Assembly: GCA_025363025.1 (NCBI GenBank)
Contig: JANYEO010000103.1
Location: 1-28,083, forward strand
Origin: Opitutia bacterium
Lineage (GTDB): Bacteria > Verrucomicrobiota > Verrucomicrobiia > Opitutales > JANYEO01
Length of the DNA: 28,083 nucleotides
Reading direction: 5' to 3'
Both the position numbers and the translations under genes were made by a program. The notes beneath the pieces were generated by a model. It was not told where the DNA came from, ran no database searches, and saw only the letters and a list, made by a program, of their open reading frames with translations. How positions within the stretch are numbered: position 1 is the first letter of the stretch; each line of letters starts with the position of its first letter. Shown here piece after piece: positions 15,822 to 24,782 of this stretch.

Positions 15822-17189
15822 ATGATGTTCTTAAACTACCTTCTTTTCTGGGCTTTCGTGCCAGGAATGGCTGCTTTTGCAGCCGTACCCACAAACCCAA
15901 ACGCGGTTATTGAATACAAAATAGGGAACACGACCCTCATTATCGCAACGGGCAATGGTGACACGGCAACTGTTTTTAAGCTTTTAGACACAGGGGCCGA
16001 TCCCGATATTAAAAATAAAGCAGGAGATGCCGCCCTTCATGTAGCTGCCAAAAGAAGTGCAAGCAACATCATAACCTTCCTCTGGCTAGCGGGTTGCAAC
16101 ATCAATCTTTTAAATGGTGAGAAAAATACGGCCCTATTCGAATCCGTTAAAGTCAACTGCATCCCCTGTGTTACTAAACTCATGGAAGCCAATGCCAACA
16201 CGACAACGCCCGGGTTAAATGGGGCGGATCTTTTTACCCCAGCAAGCCTTGCAGCTGCCGAAGGATACATGGACATACTTTCATTACTCGCCCCCGATAG
16301 CAATGCTCCGGCTTTCAATACAGCTGCGGACGGATTACAACCCCTTCACTGGGCCATTATAAAAGCTAAAATAGAACCGCTAAAATACTTATTAGAAAAA
16401 AGCGCTAATGCCAATGAGCCTGTCCAAGCCGGCAATGCTAATCGTGGGGCTACCCCCCTATTATTAGCAATCGCCGCAAACTCAACGGATTGCTCCCAAC
16501 TACTAATAGATGAGGGAGCGCGTATCGAAGCCGGTATAATTAAAGGGATAAAAACTACACCTATGAAGCTAGCCATTGACCAAAAGCTTCTCGAAGTCCT
16601 GCAAACGTTAGTGACACATAATGCCACTTTACTAACTGCACCTGTAGATACCGGCGAGTATCCTCCACTAGGTTATGCAGCGGCTAAAGGCCTTGGGCCC
16701 GTGGCAGCTTACCTACTCAAAAACCTTTCAGCTCCCTTAGGCCAAACCGTTACGAACGATGCAAAAAACGCCTACCATAAACTCACGGCCGCTCACATTG
16801 CAGCGGCTTCCAACGACACCACGCTTTTACCCCTTCTTCTCGCTGACACTCCAGCAATAGAGACAATGGCCCTCGCTTCAGGCCCAGCGGCCTGCAATGA
16901 CATCGCCTTATCGGCTATTAAAGCAAACCAATTAAGCACAGTCGAATGGCTCATGGAAACTCATTATAAAAATGGCATTCCAAACTTCGAGTCTCACAAC
17001 TGGTCCTTGTGTACGGATAACGCCAACTGCACAGCAGAAGGGGCTACCCCCTGCACGGAACAAACATTCTTAGATTACGCCAAAAAATTGAAGGATAATG
17101 AAGGGGTCAAAATATACCTTCAGGGCCTTCTCTTCAAAGCCAACTATGCTGCACATGAGGCCGCACTTGCTTCGAGTGAAATCCTTTAA
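15822..17189 (+). CDS. Exported ankyrin-repeat protein
   Basis: 455 residues from the ATG at 15822, where MMFLNYLLFWAFVPGMAAFA gives a signal peptide with cleavage after AFA. The frame continues upstream to a GTG at 15714 but that part does not look coding. From about residue 30 there are some eight ankyrin-type repeats, for example NTTLIIATGNGDTATVFKLL, GDAALHVAAKRSASNIITFL and LQPLHWAIIKAKIEPLKYLL. The C-terminal part carries several cysteines (CTDNANC, TPC) that could form disulphides outside the cytoplasm. Ankyrin proteins bind other proteins; in host-associated bacteria they often act on the host, but this one appears to leave by Sec to the periplasm or beyond. No near Shine-Dalgarno sequence is visible. 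Confidence 0.85.
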   Translation: MMFLNYLLFWAFVPGMAAFAAVPTNPNAVIEYKIGNTTLIIATGNGDTATVFKLLDTGADPDIKNKAGDAALHVAAKRSASNIITFLWLAGCNINLLNGEKNTALFESVKVNCIPCVTKLMEANANTTTPGLNGADLFTPASLAAAEGYMDILSLLAPDSNAPAFNTAADGLQPLHWAIIKAKIEPLKYLLEKSANANEPVQAGNANRGATPLLLAIAANSTDCSQLLIDEGARIEAGIIKGIKTTPMKLAIDQKLLEVLQTLVTHNATLLTAPVDTGEYPPLGYAAAKGLGPVAAYLLKNLSAPLGQTVTNDAKNAYHKLTAAHIAAASNDTTLLPLLLADTPAIETMALASGPAACNDIALSAIKANQLSTVEWLMETHYKNGIPNFESHNWSLCTDNANCTAEGATPCTEQTFLDYAKKLKDNEGVKIYLQGLLFKANYAAHEAALASSEIL

Positions 17190-17230
17190 AGCAATATAAG
17201 ACAGCTGCATTCTTTTAGATTTTCACTGAA

Positions 17231-18532
17231 TTAACTATCCTTGTTAACTTCGGTTTGATCGGGAGATTGATCGGAAGATTTTGGCACTGCAGCCTCTTCC
17301 TTCCCCTTGCCCCACCAGCTACTTAAATAACTACTAGCCGCGCCTAATAAACTAGATGCTTCGCTAATAGTACTATTCGTTACTTGAACTGTCTTATCAT
17401 AAGCCTCCTGTGCGACTATTGGGGCAACTTTCGACGTAATATCGATTGCCTTTTGCATTGCTGAAGGCGTTGGGTTTGCAATCACGACCCAATCATCACC
17501 CAACCGTTCTATATCCTTTGGGTCCCGCTCATAGTCCTCAATAATAACGAGTTCTTGACCCGCAATGTGTGTTTTAGCAGGCCCAAGCTTAGCCTCAAGT
17601 ACCTGATGCTGGCCTACCTCTAAATCAGACTCAACCATGCCTTCACCTTCGGCGCTTTCAAGTGCAATTGTTTCTTCATTATCACTCCCTTCATTGATAT
17701 GCAAATTGGCCCCTAACTGAGCTGCCTGAGCCGCTGAAGGCAAGGCGTACATTTGTCCAAAATCTGCTTGATTCTCATTGCCATAAACGGCTTCTTCCAC
17801 CTCCTGGATACTGATATCGGGAACATCTAAAGAAACTTCCAGTTTAACTGAAAGCGGCGGATGCGCGGCTATCATTTCTTCCGACTTCACCACAATCTGT
17901 TGAGCCACGTTCTGAAGAGGCCCTTTTGCATTTTTAGCCAAGCTTTTTGCAATAGCCAACCCATCTGCCTGAGGGGCATTCCGAGCAAGCTCTTTCATAT
18001 TAGTTATTGGTTTACCTGTTCGCAAACCATTACCAAGTGCGGCCAAAATTTGATCCCGGTCTGACTGTATAACCATACTATCTGGACAAGAAACAACACA
18101 AAGGGCTGCAAGCCACCGCGCATCATAAGGCATATGAGGCGCAGCAGCTAAATTTTGCAAACTGCGCAAAAAATGGGCTTTGTCTCCTTTTTTAAGCTCA
18201 GGAGTACTCAGTGCATAAAAAGCAAAAGCGGGGTGAACAAAGCAATCATTAGCCTTCTTAGGATCTGTATCATTTAAAACAACCAGTGCATTCGGATTGG
18301 CCTGTTGATAGCCTAAAAGAACATCGCGTGCATAATTAGCATAAGATTGAACCCCACGCATCCCAATCTCTCCCCCTATAGCAGCCCTGCCCTTAAGCGC
18401 GGCAGCTGCCTTCCCGGCTGCGCCCTGGAGGACTTTTACCGCCTGACCAGTAGCCTTAAGCTTGCCAATATCATTGGCACAGAAACCTTGAGCAACAGAA
18501 GACTGAGGGGGTTGACCAGAAATAAAGGGCAT
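17231..18532 (-). CDS. Unrecognised 433-aa soluble protein
   Basis: No family recognised. There is no signal peptide; the N-terminus (MPFISGQPPQSSVAQGF) is polar. Residues about 25-60 are Ala/Gly/Lys-rich. A helical domain follows (about 60-230) with VVSCPDSMVIQSDRDQILAA and KSLAKNAKGPLQNVAQQIVV. An acidic region (about 240-330) includes NEGSDNEETIALESAEGEG. Then GDDWVVIANPTPSAMQKAI, and near the C-terminus a serine-rich amphipathic helix with aromatic residues (SSYLSSWWGKGKEE) before a charged tail. It has a near-consensus promoter of its own. It could be a secreted effector or a cytosolic protein; the sequence does not decide. Confidence 0.82.
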   Translation of the reverse strand: MPFISGQPPQSSVAQGFCANDIGKLKATGQAVKVLQGAAGKAAAALKGRAAIGGEIGMRGVQSYANYARDVLLGYQQANPNALVVLNDTDPKKANDCFVHPAFAFYALSTPELKKGDKAHFLRSLQNLAAAPHMPYDARWLAALCVVSCPDSMVIQSDRDQILAALGNGLRTGKPITNMKELARNAPQADGLAIAKSLAKNAKGPLQNVAQQIVVKSEEMIAAHPPLSVKLEVSLDVPDISIQEVEEAVYGNENQADFGQMYALPSAAQAAQLGANLHINEGSDNEETIALESAEGEGMVESDLEVGQHQVLEAKLGPAKTHIAGQELVIIEDYERDPKDIERLGDDWVVIANPTPSAMQKAIDITSKVAPIVAQEAYDKTVQVTNSTISEASSLLGAASSYLSSWWGKGKEEAAVPKSSDQSPDQTEVNKDS

Positions 18533-18554
18533 CTTTTAAAAGGGGGGTTAAGTG

Positions 18555-18583
18555 AGTATACCCCCGTAACCCCTTAAAGTCAA
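18555..18583 (-). promoter_or_regulatory. Near-consensus sigma70 promoter for the 433-aa gene
   Basis: Minus-strand TTGACT (18578-18583), a 17-base spacer and TATACT (18555-18560), each 5 of 6 to consensus. The -35 box overlaps the stop codon of the upstream sixA. The leader would be only about 16-18 bases and contains a C-rich tract, with no Shine-Dalgarno sequence. Confidence 0.75.
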
Positions 18584-19077
18584 CCCTGAGTGTTAAAATA
18601 CAAACCTGGCCCCACAAACCAACTAAGCTGCCAAGCCCCCGCAAGCCCTACCCCTTCGACTTTCTCTAAAGCCATAAGGCTAGCCTTTCGCATATGACAA
18701 ACAGGAGCCTCCCCATGCGCCTCTAACAGCACAGTTGCCAAACGCTCTAAAAAAGGATTGTGGCCGACAATCAGCGTATTTTTCGTCAACAACTTTAAAC
18801 GACGGGCAATGGGCTCTACTGGGGCATTAGGGGATAGACCATTTATCAACTGAAGGGACGCTGTTAAATTCAACCCCTGCATTAATCCCTGGGCCGTCTG
18901 TTCTGCCCGTTTAAGCCCACTGTGCCAAATGTCCTCTGGCGCAAACGCTGCTTTCCCTTTTAAAAAAAGGGCCAAGGCCTCCACCTGGCGCAGGCCTTTC
19001 GGAGTTAAAGGACGGCCTTCATCCGGAATACCAGGAGCAGCTTCAGCATGGCGGAGGAGGTATAAGGTGGTAGGCAT
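18580..19077 (-). CDS. sixA: Phosphohistidine phosphatase SixA-like (histidine phosphatase superfamily)
   Basis: Small (165 aa) member of the RHG histidine-phosphatase branch. The catalytic LLRHAEA stands at residues 7-13 and the second histidine motif VGHNPFLERL at about 103-112, with an arginine in HSGLKRAEQTA between them. Length and motifs match SixA, which removes phosphate from phosphohistidine proteins of phosphorelay or PTS systems. It follows pdxH by 30 bases on the same strand and is likely cotranscribed with it; no functional link between the two is apparent. Confidence 0.88.
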   Translation of the reverse strand: MPTTLYLLRHAEAAPGIPDEGRPLTPKGLRQVEALALFLKGKAAFAPEDIWHSGLKRAEQTAQGLMQGLNLTASLQLINGLSPNAPVEPIARRLKLLTKNTLIVGHNPFLERLATVLLEAHGEAPVCHMRKASLMALEKVEGVGLAGAWQLSWFVGPGLYFNTQG

Positions 19078-19107
19078 GATAAGAGTCTTATTAAGAACAA
19101 AACCGGC

Positions 19108-19764
19108 TTAAGGTGCAAGGCGATCTCGCTGCCAAGCATTATCAATAACCTCCCCCAGCCGCGTATACCGAACCCGGTCATGCAAGCGATTTTCTTGCCC
19201 CTGCCAAAACTCTATCATAGTGGGTACCACACAAAAGCCCCCCCAATGAGGGGGGCGCGGAATCACAGCCTCATTCTTAAACCGCTCTGTCATTTTTTGA
19301 TATTGCGCCTCTAATACCATGCGACTGCTCACTACCTCAGATTGCGAAGAGGCCCAGGCCGATAGTTGGGCCCCACGTGGCCTAAGCGCAAAATAAGCAT
19401 CTGCCACGGTAGTCGAAACAGGCACAGCCATGCCCTCAATGCGCACTTGGCGATAAAACGGCTCCCAATAAAAAGTGAGCGCCACAGCCGGGTTATGCTG
19501 GATCTCTCCTGCCTTATGGCTCTGCCCATTGGTAAAAAAACAAAAACCCTGCTCGCTAAAATCTTTCAACAGCACCACCCGAGCCGAAGGACACCCACTT
19601 GCACCCACTGTAGAAAGTAACATGGCATTGGGCTCACTTATTTTGGACTCAATAGCCTGATCTAGCCAATTTTGAAAAAAACCAAAAGGTGTGCCCGGAA
19701 GGCTTGCCTCTTCAAGTAATGGGCCTGTGTATTCTTGGCGATAAAAAGTGGTAGAATTTAGCAT
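19108..19764 (-). CDS. pdxH: Pyridoxamine 5'-phosphate oxidase
   Basis: FMN-dependent enzyme making pyridoxal 5'-phosphate from pyridoxine or pyridoxamine 5'-phosphate, the last step of vitamin B6 synthesis and salvage. 218 residues, complete. Family marks are ARVVLLKDFSEQGFCFFTN (FMN binding, about 61-79), SHKAGEIQHNPAVALTFYW, RQVRIEGMA, ASSQSEVV, and the C-terminal EFWQGQENRLHDRVRYTR and ending RLAP. AGGAAGT just upstream serves as the ribosome binding site, very close to the ATG. It is divergent from xseB across 120 bases. Confidence 0.96.
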   Translation of the reverse strand: MLNSTTFYRQEYTGPLLEEASLPGTPFGFFQNWLDQAIESKISEPNAMLLSTVGASGCPSARVVLLKDFSEQGFCFFTNGQSHKAGEIQHNPAVALTFYWEPFYRQVRIEGMAVPVSTTVADAYFALRPRGAQLSAWASSQSEVVSSRMVLEAQYQKMTERFKNEAVIPRPPHWGGFCVVPTMIEFWQGQENRLHDRVRYTRLGEVIDNAWQRDRLAP

Positions 19765-19884
19765 TACTTCCTAATGAAGATTTAAATCAATATTTCGAGC
19801 TTTAAAAATAACCAGCCTTGTTACATAAATGAAAAAACACTTCCTTTCGCATAGACTGCCTCCATCATAAGTATTTCATTAACT

Positions 19885-20139
19885 ATGTCTGAACCACGCA
19901 AAAAGATGCCCGGGGCTACAACGCCCAGCTTTGAGGAAGCCTTAAAGGCCCTCGAAAGCCTCATCACGTCTATGGAAAAAGGCGATACACCCCTGGCAGA
20001 TCTCGTCACCTCTTACGAAAAAGGCTCCGCACTTCTCAAAACTTGCGAAAAACACCTCAAAACGGCTGAGCTCAAATTACTCCACCTCAAAGAAAACGCC
20101 CACGAGCCAGAACCTTTCAGTCTAGATAGCCAAGCCTAA
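19885..20139 (+). CDS. xseB: Exodeoxyribonuclease VII small subunit
   Basis: 84-residue helical small subunit that, with XseA, forms the single-strand exonuclease ExoVII. The family core SFEEALKALESLITSMEKGDTPLADLVTSYEKGSALLKTC is clear at about residues 15-54 (EEAL, LE.I...E.GD..L...V..YE.G). Eight bases before dxs, a common linkage in bacteria. xseA is not in the window. Confidence 0.94.
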   Translation: MSEPRKKMPGATTPSFEEALKALESLITSMEKGDTPLADLVTSYEKGSALLKTCEKHLKTAELKLLHLKENAHEPEPFSLDSQA

Positions 20140-20146
20140 CTACGTC

Positions 20147-22078
20147 ATGAGCGCCCTTCTTTCTCTCATCAAAGGCCCAGCAGATGTTAAAGCACTGCCC
20201 GCGAGTACCTTGCCGCAACTCGCAGAAGAGATCCGGGCCGAAATCCTTCGGGTGACCTCTCAAAATGGCGGGCATGTAGGGCCCAATTTAGGCGTTGTCG
20301 AGCTTACCATTGCCCTACACCGTGTTTTCTCCACCCCGGAAGATGTGTTTACCTTCGATGTCGCTCATCAAGGCTATGTGCACAAGCTGCTCACTGGACG
20401 CCAAGGGCTTTTTTTTGAAAAGTTACGCCAAACTGGAGGCGCTTGTGGCTTTTTAAATAGAGAAGAAAGCCCTCATGATGCTTATGGCGCTGGGCATGCC
20501 GGAACGGCTCTATCGGCCGCCTTGGGGATGGCAAAAGCAAGGGACCTCGCCGGAAAAGACACCCATGTCGTGGCTCTTTTAGGAGACGCTGCTCTCACCT
20601 GCGGCATCACGATGGAGGCCATGAATAATATTGCCGCTACAACGCGAAAGCTCACCCTTGTCTTAAATGATAATGAATGGTCCATCGCACGCAATGTAGG
20701 CGCATTGGCCGATTATTTAAACCGCCTCATTACGAAGCCTGGGTATATACGCCTCAATGCCGCTATTGGGCGCTTTTTAAAAACACTGCCCGGGGGCGAA
20801 AAAATCCGTCAATGGGCCAGTAAAGCCAAACAAGAAACGAAAGACTTCATCCTGCCAGCCTCGTCTAGCCTCTTTGAAGCTTATGGCCTGCGCTACATAG
20901 GCCCCATTGATGGCCACGACCTCCCCACCCTAACACGCTACTTAGAGTTTTGCAAACAGGCCGACGAGCCCATCCTTCTCCACGTCTTAACCAAAAAAGG
21001 CAAAGGCTACCCCGGAGCCATTGAGGACCCTGAGAAATTCCACGGTACAGGCGCATTTGATCTTAAAACAGGGCTATCAAAACCCACTAAAACCGGCACC
21101 CCCCCCAGCTATCAAGACGTTTTCGGCAGTGCCCTCACCCGTTTTGGTAAAGCAGACTCAAAGATCCTCGCCATTACCGCTGCCATGCCGGCCGGAACGG
21201 GGTTAACCGGGTTTGCTAAAGCCCTCCCTCAGCAATTTTTTGACGTAGGTATTGCAGAGGAACATGCAGCGTTATTTGCCGCTGGGCTTGCAACCCAAGG
21301 CTTTAAGCCTGTTTGCGCTATTTACTCCACTTTTTTGCAACGCGCGTTTGATCCCATTGTACACGATATTTGCCTGCAAAATTTGCCCGTACTTTTTTGC
21401 ATGGACCGCGCGGGCCTCTCCCCGAACGATGGACCGACACACCACGGCTTGTTTGACTTAGGCTACCTACGCATCATCCCCAACACCTGCATCATGCAGC
21501 CCAAGGATGAAGACGAACTGGTAGACATGCTTCATACCGGCCTCAACCACACCGGCCCAACATTTATCCGCTATCCCCGGGGGGCCGCTCTTGGCACCCC
21601 GATCAAAGCCGAGCCTGCTCTTCTTGAAATGGGCAAAGCGGAAGTCCTCCGTGCAGGCGAAAATATCGTCCTATGGGCTATTGGCCCCATGGTTGAAGAA
21701 GCCCTCGCCCTGGCCCACATTTTGGCAAGCGAAGAAGGGTTATCGGTTGGGGTTGTCAATGCCCGCTTTGTAAAGCCGCTAGATGCCTCTCTTTTAATTG
21801 AACACGCTAGCAACACACAGCTCATCGTAACACTAGAAGACCACGCAGTAACAGGGGGTTTTGGCTCTACCGTGCTAGAAACATTGAACCAAGCAGCCCT
21901 AACAACCCCCGTTCTTTGTATTGGATGGCCAGATGCATTCATCCCCCATGGCTCAAGTGTTGCCACACTGCGCGCACAAGCAGGCCTTTCTACATCCGCT
22001 ATACGTACTCGGATTATAGAGCGTTACCAAAGCCTTTTAGATCAAGAAACAACAAAACCAGCAGAAGTCTGGGGATGA
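20147..22078 (+). CDS. dxs: 1-deoxy-D-xylulose-5-phosphate synthase
   Basis: Thiamine-diphosphate enzyme joining pyruvate and glyceraldehyde 3-phosphate in the first step of the MEP isoprenoid pathway. 643 residues, full length, with PP, PYR and C-terminal transketolase domains. Visible marks are GGHVGPNLGVVELTIALH, the TPP site GDAALTCG with NDNEWSIARNVGAL about 30 residues on, and DVGIAEEHAALFAAGLA holding the catalytic glutamate. RAGLSPNDGPTHHGLFDLGY follows. The usual GDG of the TPP motif is GDA and the usual GTGHSS is GAGHAG, a variant that may be lineage-typical. Probably cotranscribed with xseB. Confidence 0.96.
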   Translation: MSALLSLIKGPADVKALPASTLPQLAEEIRAEILRVTSQNGGHVGPNLGVVELTIALHRVFSTPEDVFTFDVAHQGYVHKLLTGRQGLFFEKLRQTGGACGFLNREESPHDAYGAGHAGTALSAALGMAKARDLAGKDTHVVALLGDAALTCGITMEAMNNIAATTRKLTLVLNDNEWSIARNVGALADYLNRLITKPGYIRLNAAIGRFLKTLPGGEKIRQWASKAKQETKDFILPASSSLFEAYGLRYIGPIDGHDLPTLTRYLEFCKQADEPILLHVLTKKGKGYPGAIEDPEKFHGTGAFDLKTGLSKPTKTGTPPSYQDVFGSALTRFGKADSKILAITAAMPAGTGLTGFAKALPQQFFDVGIAEEHAALFAAGLATQGFKPVCAIYSTFLQRAFDPIVHDICLQNLPVLFCMDRAGLSPNDGPTHHGLFDLGYLRIIPNTCIMQPKDEDELVDMLHTGLNHTGPTFIRYPRGAALGTPIKAEPALLEMGKAEVLRAGENIVLWAIGPMVEEALALAHILASEEGLSVGVVNARFVKPLDASLLIEHASNTQLIVTLEDHAVTGGFGSTVLETLNQAALTTPVLCIGWPDAFIPHGSSVATLRAQAGLSTSAIRTRIIERYQSLLDQETTKPAEVWG

Positions 22079-22094
22079 CCCAAAATAAAGTTCT

Positions 22095-23147
22095 ATGAAA
22101 CGGCCTATATTCAATAGCCTAATCATTTTACTACCCCTCCTACTGCTCCCCCTAGCAAATGGCCAACCTTTATTCTCTGGCGGCTGGCTACCCTATCCAG
22201 ACATACATACTGGACTCACTCAAGCAGTAGCCACTGTACGTACTAGCCCTTTTAATGACACACAATTTGCAGGCATTACTCCGCCTGATGACCATTATAT
22301 CCCAGAGCCAATAACAATCGATAATGATGGCATGCCATTCAATAACACTGATTGGCCCCCACCCTACCCAGAACCCTACGCGCGAGCCTCAACCCATCAA
22401 GCCTTCGCCTTCGATCCATTTCAAGAATATAGGCCCACAAATGATACGCAGACTCAGCGCTTCCATCAAGAAACTATCCACAACTTCACTCAAGCATCAT
22501 CGAGCAGCGCTCCATTCATCAGCGGCCCTAATCTAGCTTTAAACACGAATCAGACACTCTCTCCTTTTTCGCATTGGGCACCGGCAAGGCCTGAGACAAA
22601 ATGGAAAGTCTATGACGAGCACTTACAACCCATAGCCCTTAAGCCAAAAACAACTAGCCAAAGGTCTTTCGTACATACGAAAGAACAAAACGACCTACAT
22701 CAAACATTTCAGGCTTATGTAAACAGTCAAAATCTCAACATACAGGCGTTAAGCAACTCGTCATCTAACCGCAATCAAGCCCTTCTCATTCACATTATTG
22801 CAGAAACTTGTTTAACCATGCGACTCCTTCATGCGCCGTTAAACCAGCAAACATCCAATATCGTAACACTTGAAGAGGCCTATATAAAACACCTTGTCAG
22901 CATGGACTGGGAGTCACTCAAACAACTCTTCACCGGCATTCGAAAAATTAAAACAACCGTTGCTTACATTAGGAGTTGGCACCCAATACCTCATTTTCAG
23001 CCCACAGAATTCCATTTCAAAATTAGCTCTGATCCTATTAACCGCTATAATTTCAAGGAGAACTCCTATCGGTTAAGCGAATCAGGTGGAGCGCTAATCA
23101 ATCGCCTCATATTCAACGCTGGTGATGAAGAAAACGTCGAAGCTTAA
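22095..23147 (+). CDS. Secreted protein of unknown function
   Basis: 350 residues starting with a clear signal peptide (MKRPIFNSLIILLPLLLLPL, then ANGQ with probable cleavage near ANG). The first third of the mature protein is rich in Pro, Tyr, Asp and Asn (DDHYIPEPI, NTDWPPPYPEPYA), probably flexible. The remainder is more regular, with FQAYVNSQNLNIQALSNSSS and a helical ETCLTMRLLHAPLNQQ segment. No known domain recognised. It starts 16 bases after dxs and ends 17 bases before the open frame of the TPR gene, so it may be read in the same transcript. Its closeness to dxs does not suggest a metabolic role. Confidence 0.82.
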   Translation: MKRPIFNSLIILLPLLLLPLANGQPLFSGGWLPYPDIHTGLTQAVATVRTSPFNDTQFAGITPPDDHYIPEPITIDNDGMPFNNTDWPPPYPEPYARASTHQAFAFDPFQEYRPTNDTQTQRFHQETIHNFTQASSSSAPFISGPNLALNTNQTLSPFSHWAPARPETKWKVYDEHLQPIALKPKTTSQRSFVHTKEQNDLHQTFQAYVNSQNLNIQALSNSSSNRNQALLIHIIAETCLTMRLLHAPLNQQTSNIVTLEEAYIKHLVSMDWESLKQLFTGIRKIKTTVAYIRSWHPIPHFQPTEFHFKISSDPINRYNFKENSYRLSESGGALINRLIFNAGDEENVEA

Positions 23148-23212
23148 CTTGAGATGGCAGCCGCATGAAGCTTGACCCTAGGGCTTTTTTAACAAAAAAT
23201 AAGCCACTTGAT

Positions 23213-24607
23213 ATGATTCACTTGTTCTCAGTTACGCTCTCTTTCTTATTAATCACAGGGCTTTCTGCCTGTAAACCACGAGATCCGGAAAAAGTAAAGG
23301 CCGAGGCCATTACCCAAGCCCTAGCTACTGCAGACAACTCTTTAACAGCCGGCAATACCAGCGCCGCCCGGGAAACGCTAACAATCCTCCTAGCGCAATA
23401 CCCAGATGCTACTAACGTGCTCGAAGCCCTGGCCCTGCTAGAATCCCAAGCCAATAACCCAGGGGAAGCCGCCCGCCTCTTTGCTCAACTAGCAGAGCAA
23501 ACCCCTGAAGATGCCTCTTACCTACGCTATGCAGCGGGGGAAGCAACTAAAGCAGGCCTATGCGCAGATGCCGCAGATTACTATACGCGCTACTTAACGC
23601 ATGAGCCGGAGGACGCAGCCGCTTGGGAAGCCCTAGGCACTATCAACCAAGCCCGAGGAGACACTCTCCAAGCCTTAGCAGCTTATCAACGCGCATTATC
23701 CTTAGATAAAGACAAAACCAATAGCCCCCTGATTATCAATTGCCTTACTCTCAGCCTAGAACGCCAAGACATTCCGCTTGCTGAAGTTTATTTAGAAGCC
23801 TTACGCCGCCAACAAGGGATCAACTCCATCGAAGTCCAGCTCGGCCTATTTGATCTTAGCTGTATAAAAGGGGCACACGCACACGCACAAGCCGCCCTCA
23901 CCTGGCTAGAGGCCCATGCGCCTGAAACATTGGCAGACGCTTCAAGAAAAGCTTCCATCACTACTACCCAGGCATGGCAATCCACTGAAGCCTCCCGTAT
24001 TGCCGCTCTTGAGGCGGAAGCGCAGCGTATTCAATTAGCAGGATTAGCCCAAATTCAAGCAGAAGCCGCAGCTACAGAACAAGCCCGCTTAATAGCCGAA
24101 GAAACCGCAATCGCCGCAGCTGAAGCCGCTGCCCTTAACCCACCTGCCCTTACAGATGCCGCCCAGGCAAAAGCAGATGAAGGGGACTATGCAGCCGCTA
24201 CTACCCTTTACTGGAAGGCCTTAGCGCTTGATTCTTCCTCTGCAGAAACATGGCAAAGCCTCTCTCAATCAGCCCTCAAAAACGGCGCATTAGAACAAGC
24301 AGAAATGGCCGCCCTCGAAGCCCAGCGGCGGGATAATACTAACCTTTTATATACGCTCAACTTGCTCGATATTATGCAACAAAGCGCTACTCCAGAGCGC
24401 TTGCTCGAAGAATTGGTCCGAGCCAAAGAAACCTTCCCTCAAAGCATAGAGCTCACGTACGATCTTGCCCATGGCTACGAAACCTTAGGGCATAACCCTC
24501 GCAATGCAAAAATCCTCTACGAAGACTATTTAAATATAGCCCCCGCAGATCACCTTCACCGCGAAGCTGCCGAAGCCGCACTCTTACGCTTAAATAGAGG
24601 GGGATGA
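23213..24607 (+). CDS. TPR-repeat lipoprotein
   Basis: From the ATG at 23213 the protein (464 aa) begins MIHLFSVTLSFLLITGLSAC, a textbook lipoprotein signal peptide with lipobox LSAC. The open frame reaches back to an ATG at 23165, which would give an unusually long N-region, so 23213 is preferred. Several tetratricopeptide repeats follow: NTSAARETLTILLAQYPDA, PGEAARLFAQLAEQTPED, DAADYYTRYLTHEPEDAAAW and TLQALAAYQRALSLDKDKT. A central Ala/Glu coiled coil (about 270-310) separates these from more TPRs (GDYAAATTLYWKALALDSSS and GALEQAEMAALEAQRRDNTN). Probably a membrane-anchored scaffold facing the periplasm. Confidence 0.87.
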   Translation: MIHLFSVTLSFLLITGLSACKPRDPEKVKAEAITQALATADNSLTAGNTSAARETLTILLAQYPDATNVLEALALLESQANNPGEAARLFAQLAEQTPEDASYLRYAAGEATKAGLCADAADYYTRYLTHEPEDAAAWEALGTINQARGDTLQALAAYQRALSLDKDKTNSPLIINCLTLSLERQDIPLAEVYLEALRRQQGINSIEVQLGLFDLSCIKGAHAHAQAALTWLEAHAPETLADASRKASITTTQAWQSTEASRIAALEAEAQRIQLAGLAQIQAEAAATEQARLIAEETAIAAAEAAALNPPALTDAAQAKADEGDYAAATTLYWKALALDSSSAETWQSLSQSALKNGALEQAEMAALEAQRRDNTNLLYTLNLLDIMQQSATPERLLEELVRAKETFPQSIELTYDLAHGYETLGHNPRNAKILYEDYLNIAPADHLHREAAEAALLRLNRGG

Positions 24608-24658
24608 TCGTTGACCCGCACTTAAAAAGATGGAGACAATACTCAAAGACCAATTCAT

Positions 24659-24782
24659 GAGACCGCTTGCAGAATGCTTTGATTTTGAGGAATTTGTAGG
24701 ACGGAGCGACGAATGTACATACGGTACTTGAGAAGCAACAACCGACCAAAAACTCATAAATCATGCATTCGGCCACGGTCTC
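24659..24782. repeat. Palindromic intergenic repeat, copy D (124 bp)
   Basis: Left arm GAGACCGCTTGCAGAATGC (24659-24677) pairs imperfectly with the right arm at 24765-24782; inner arms GATTTTGAG and CTCATAAATC extend the pairing. Core CGGAGCGACGAATGTAC and CAACAACCGACCAAAAAC as in copies C and E. The right arm contains the start codon and first codons of the DUF167 gene. Confidence 0.9.
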
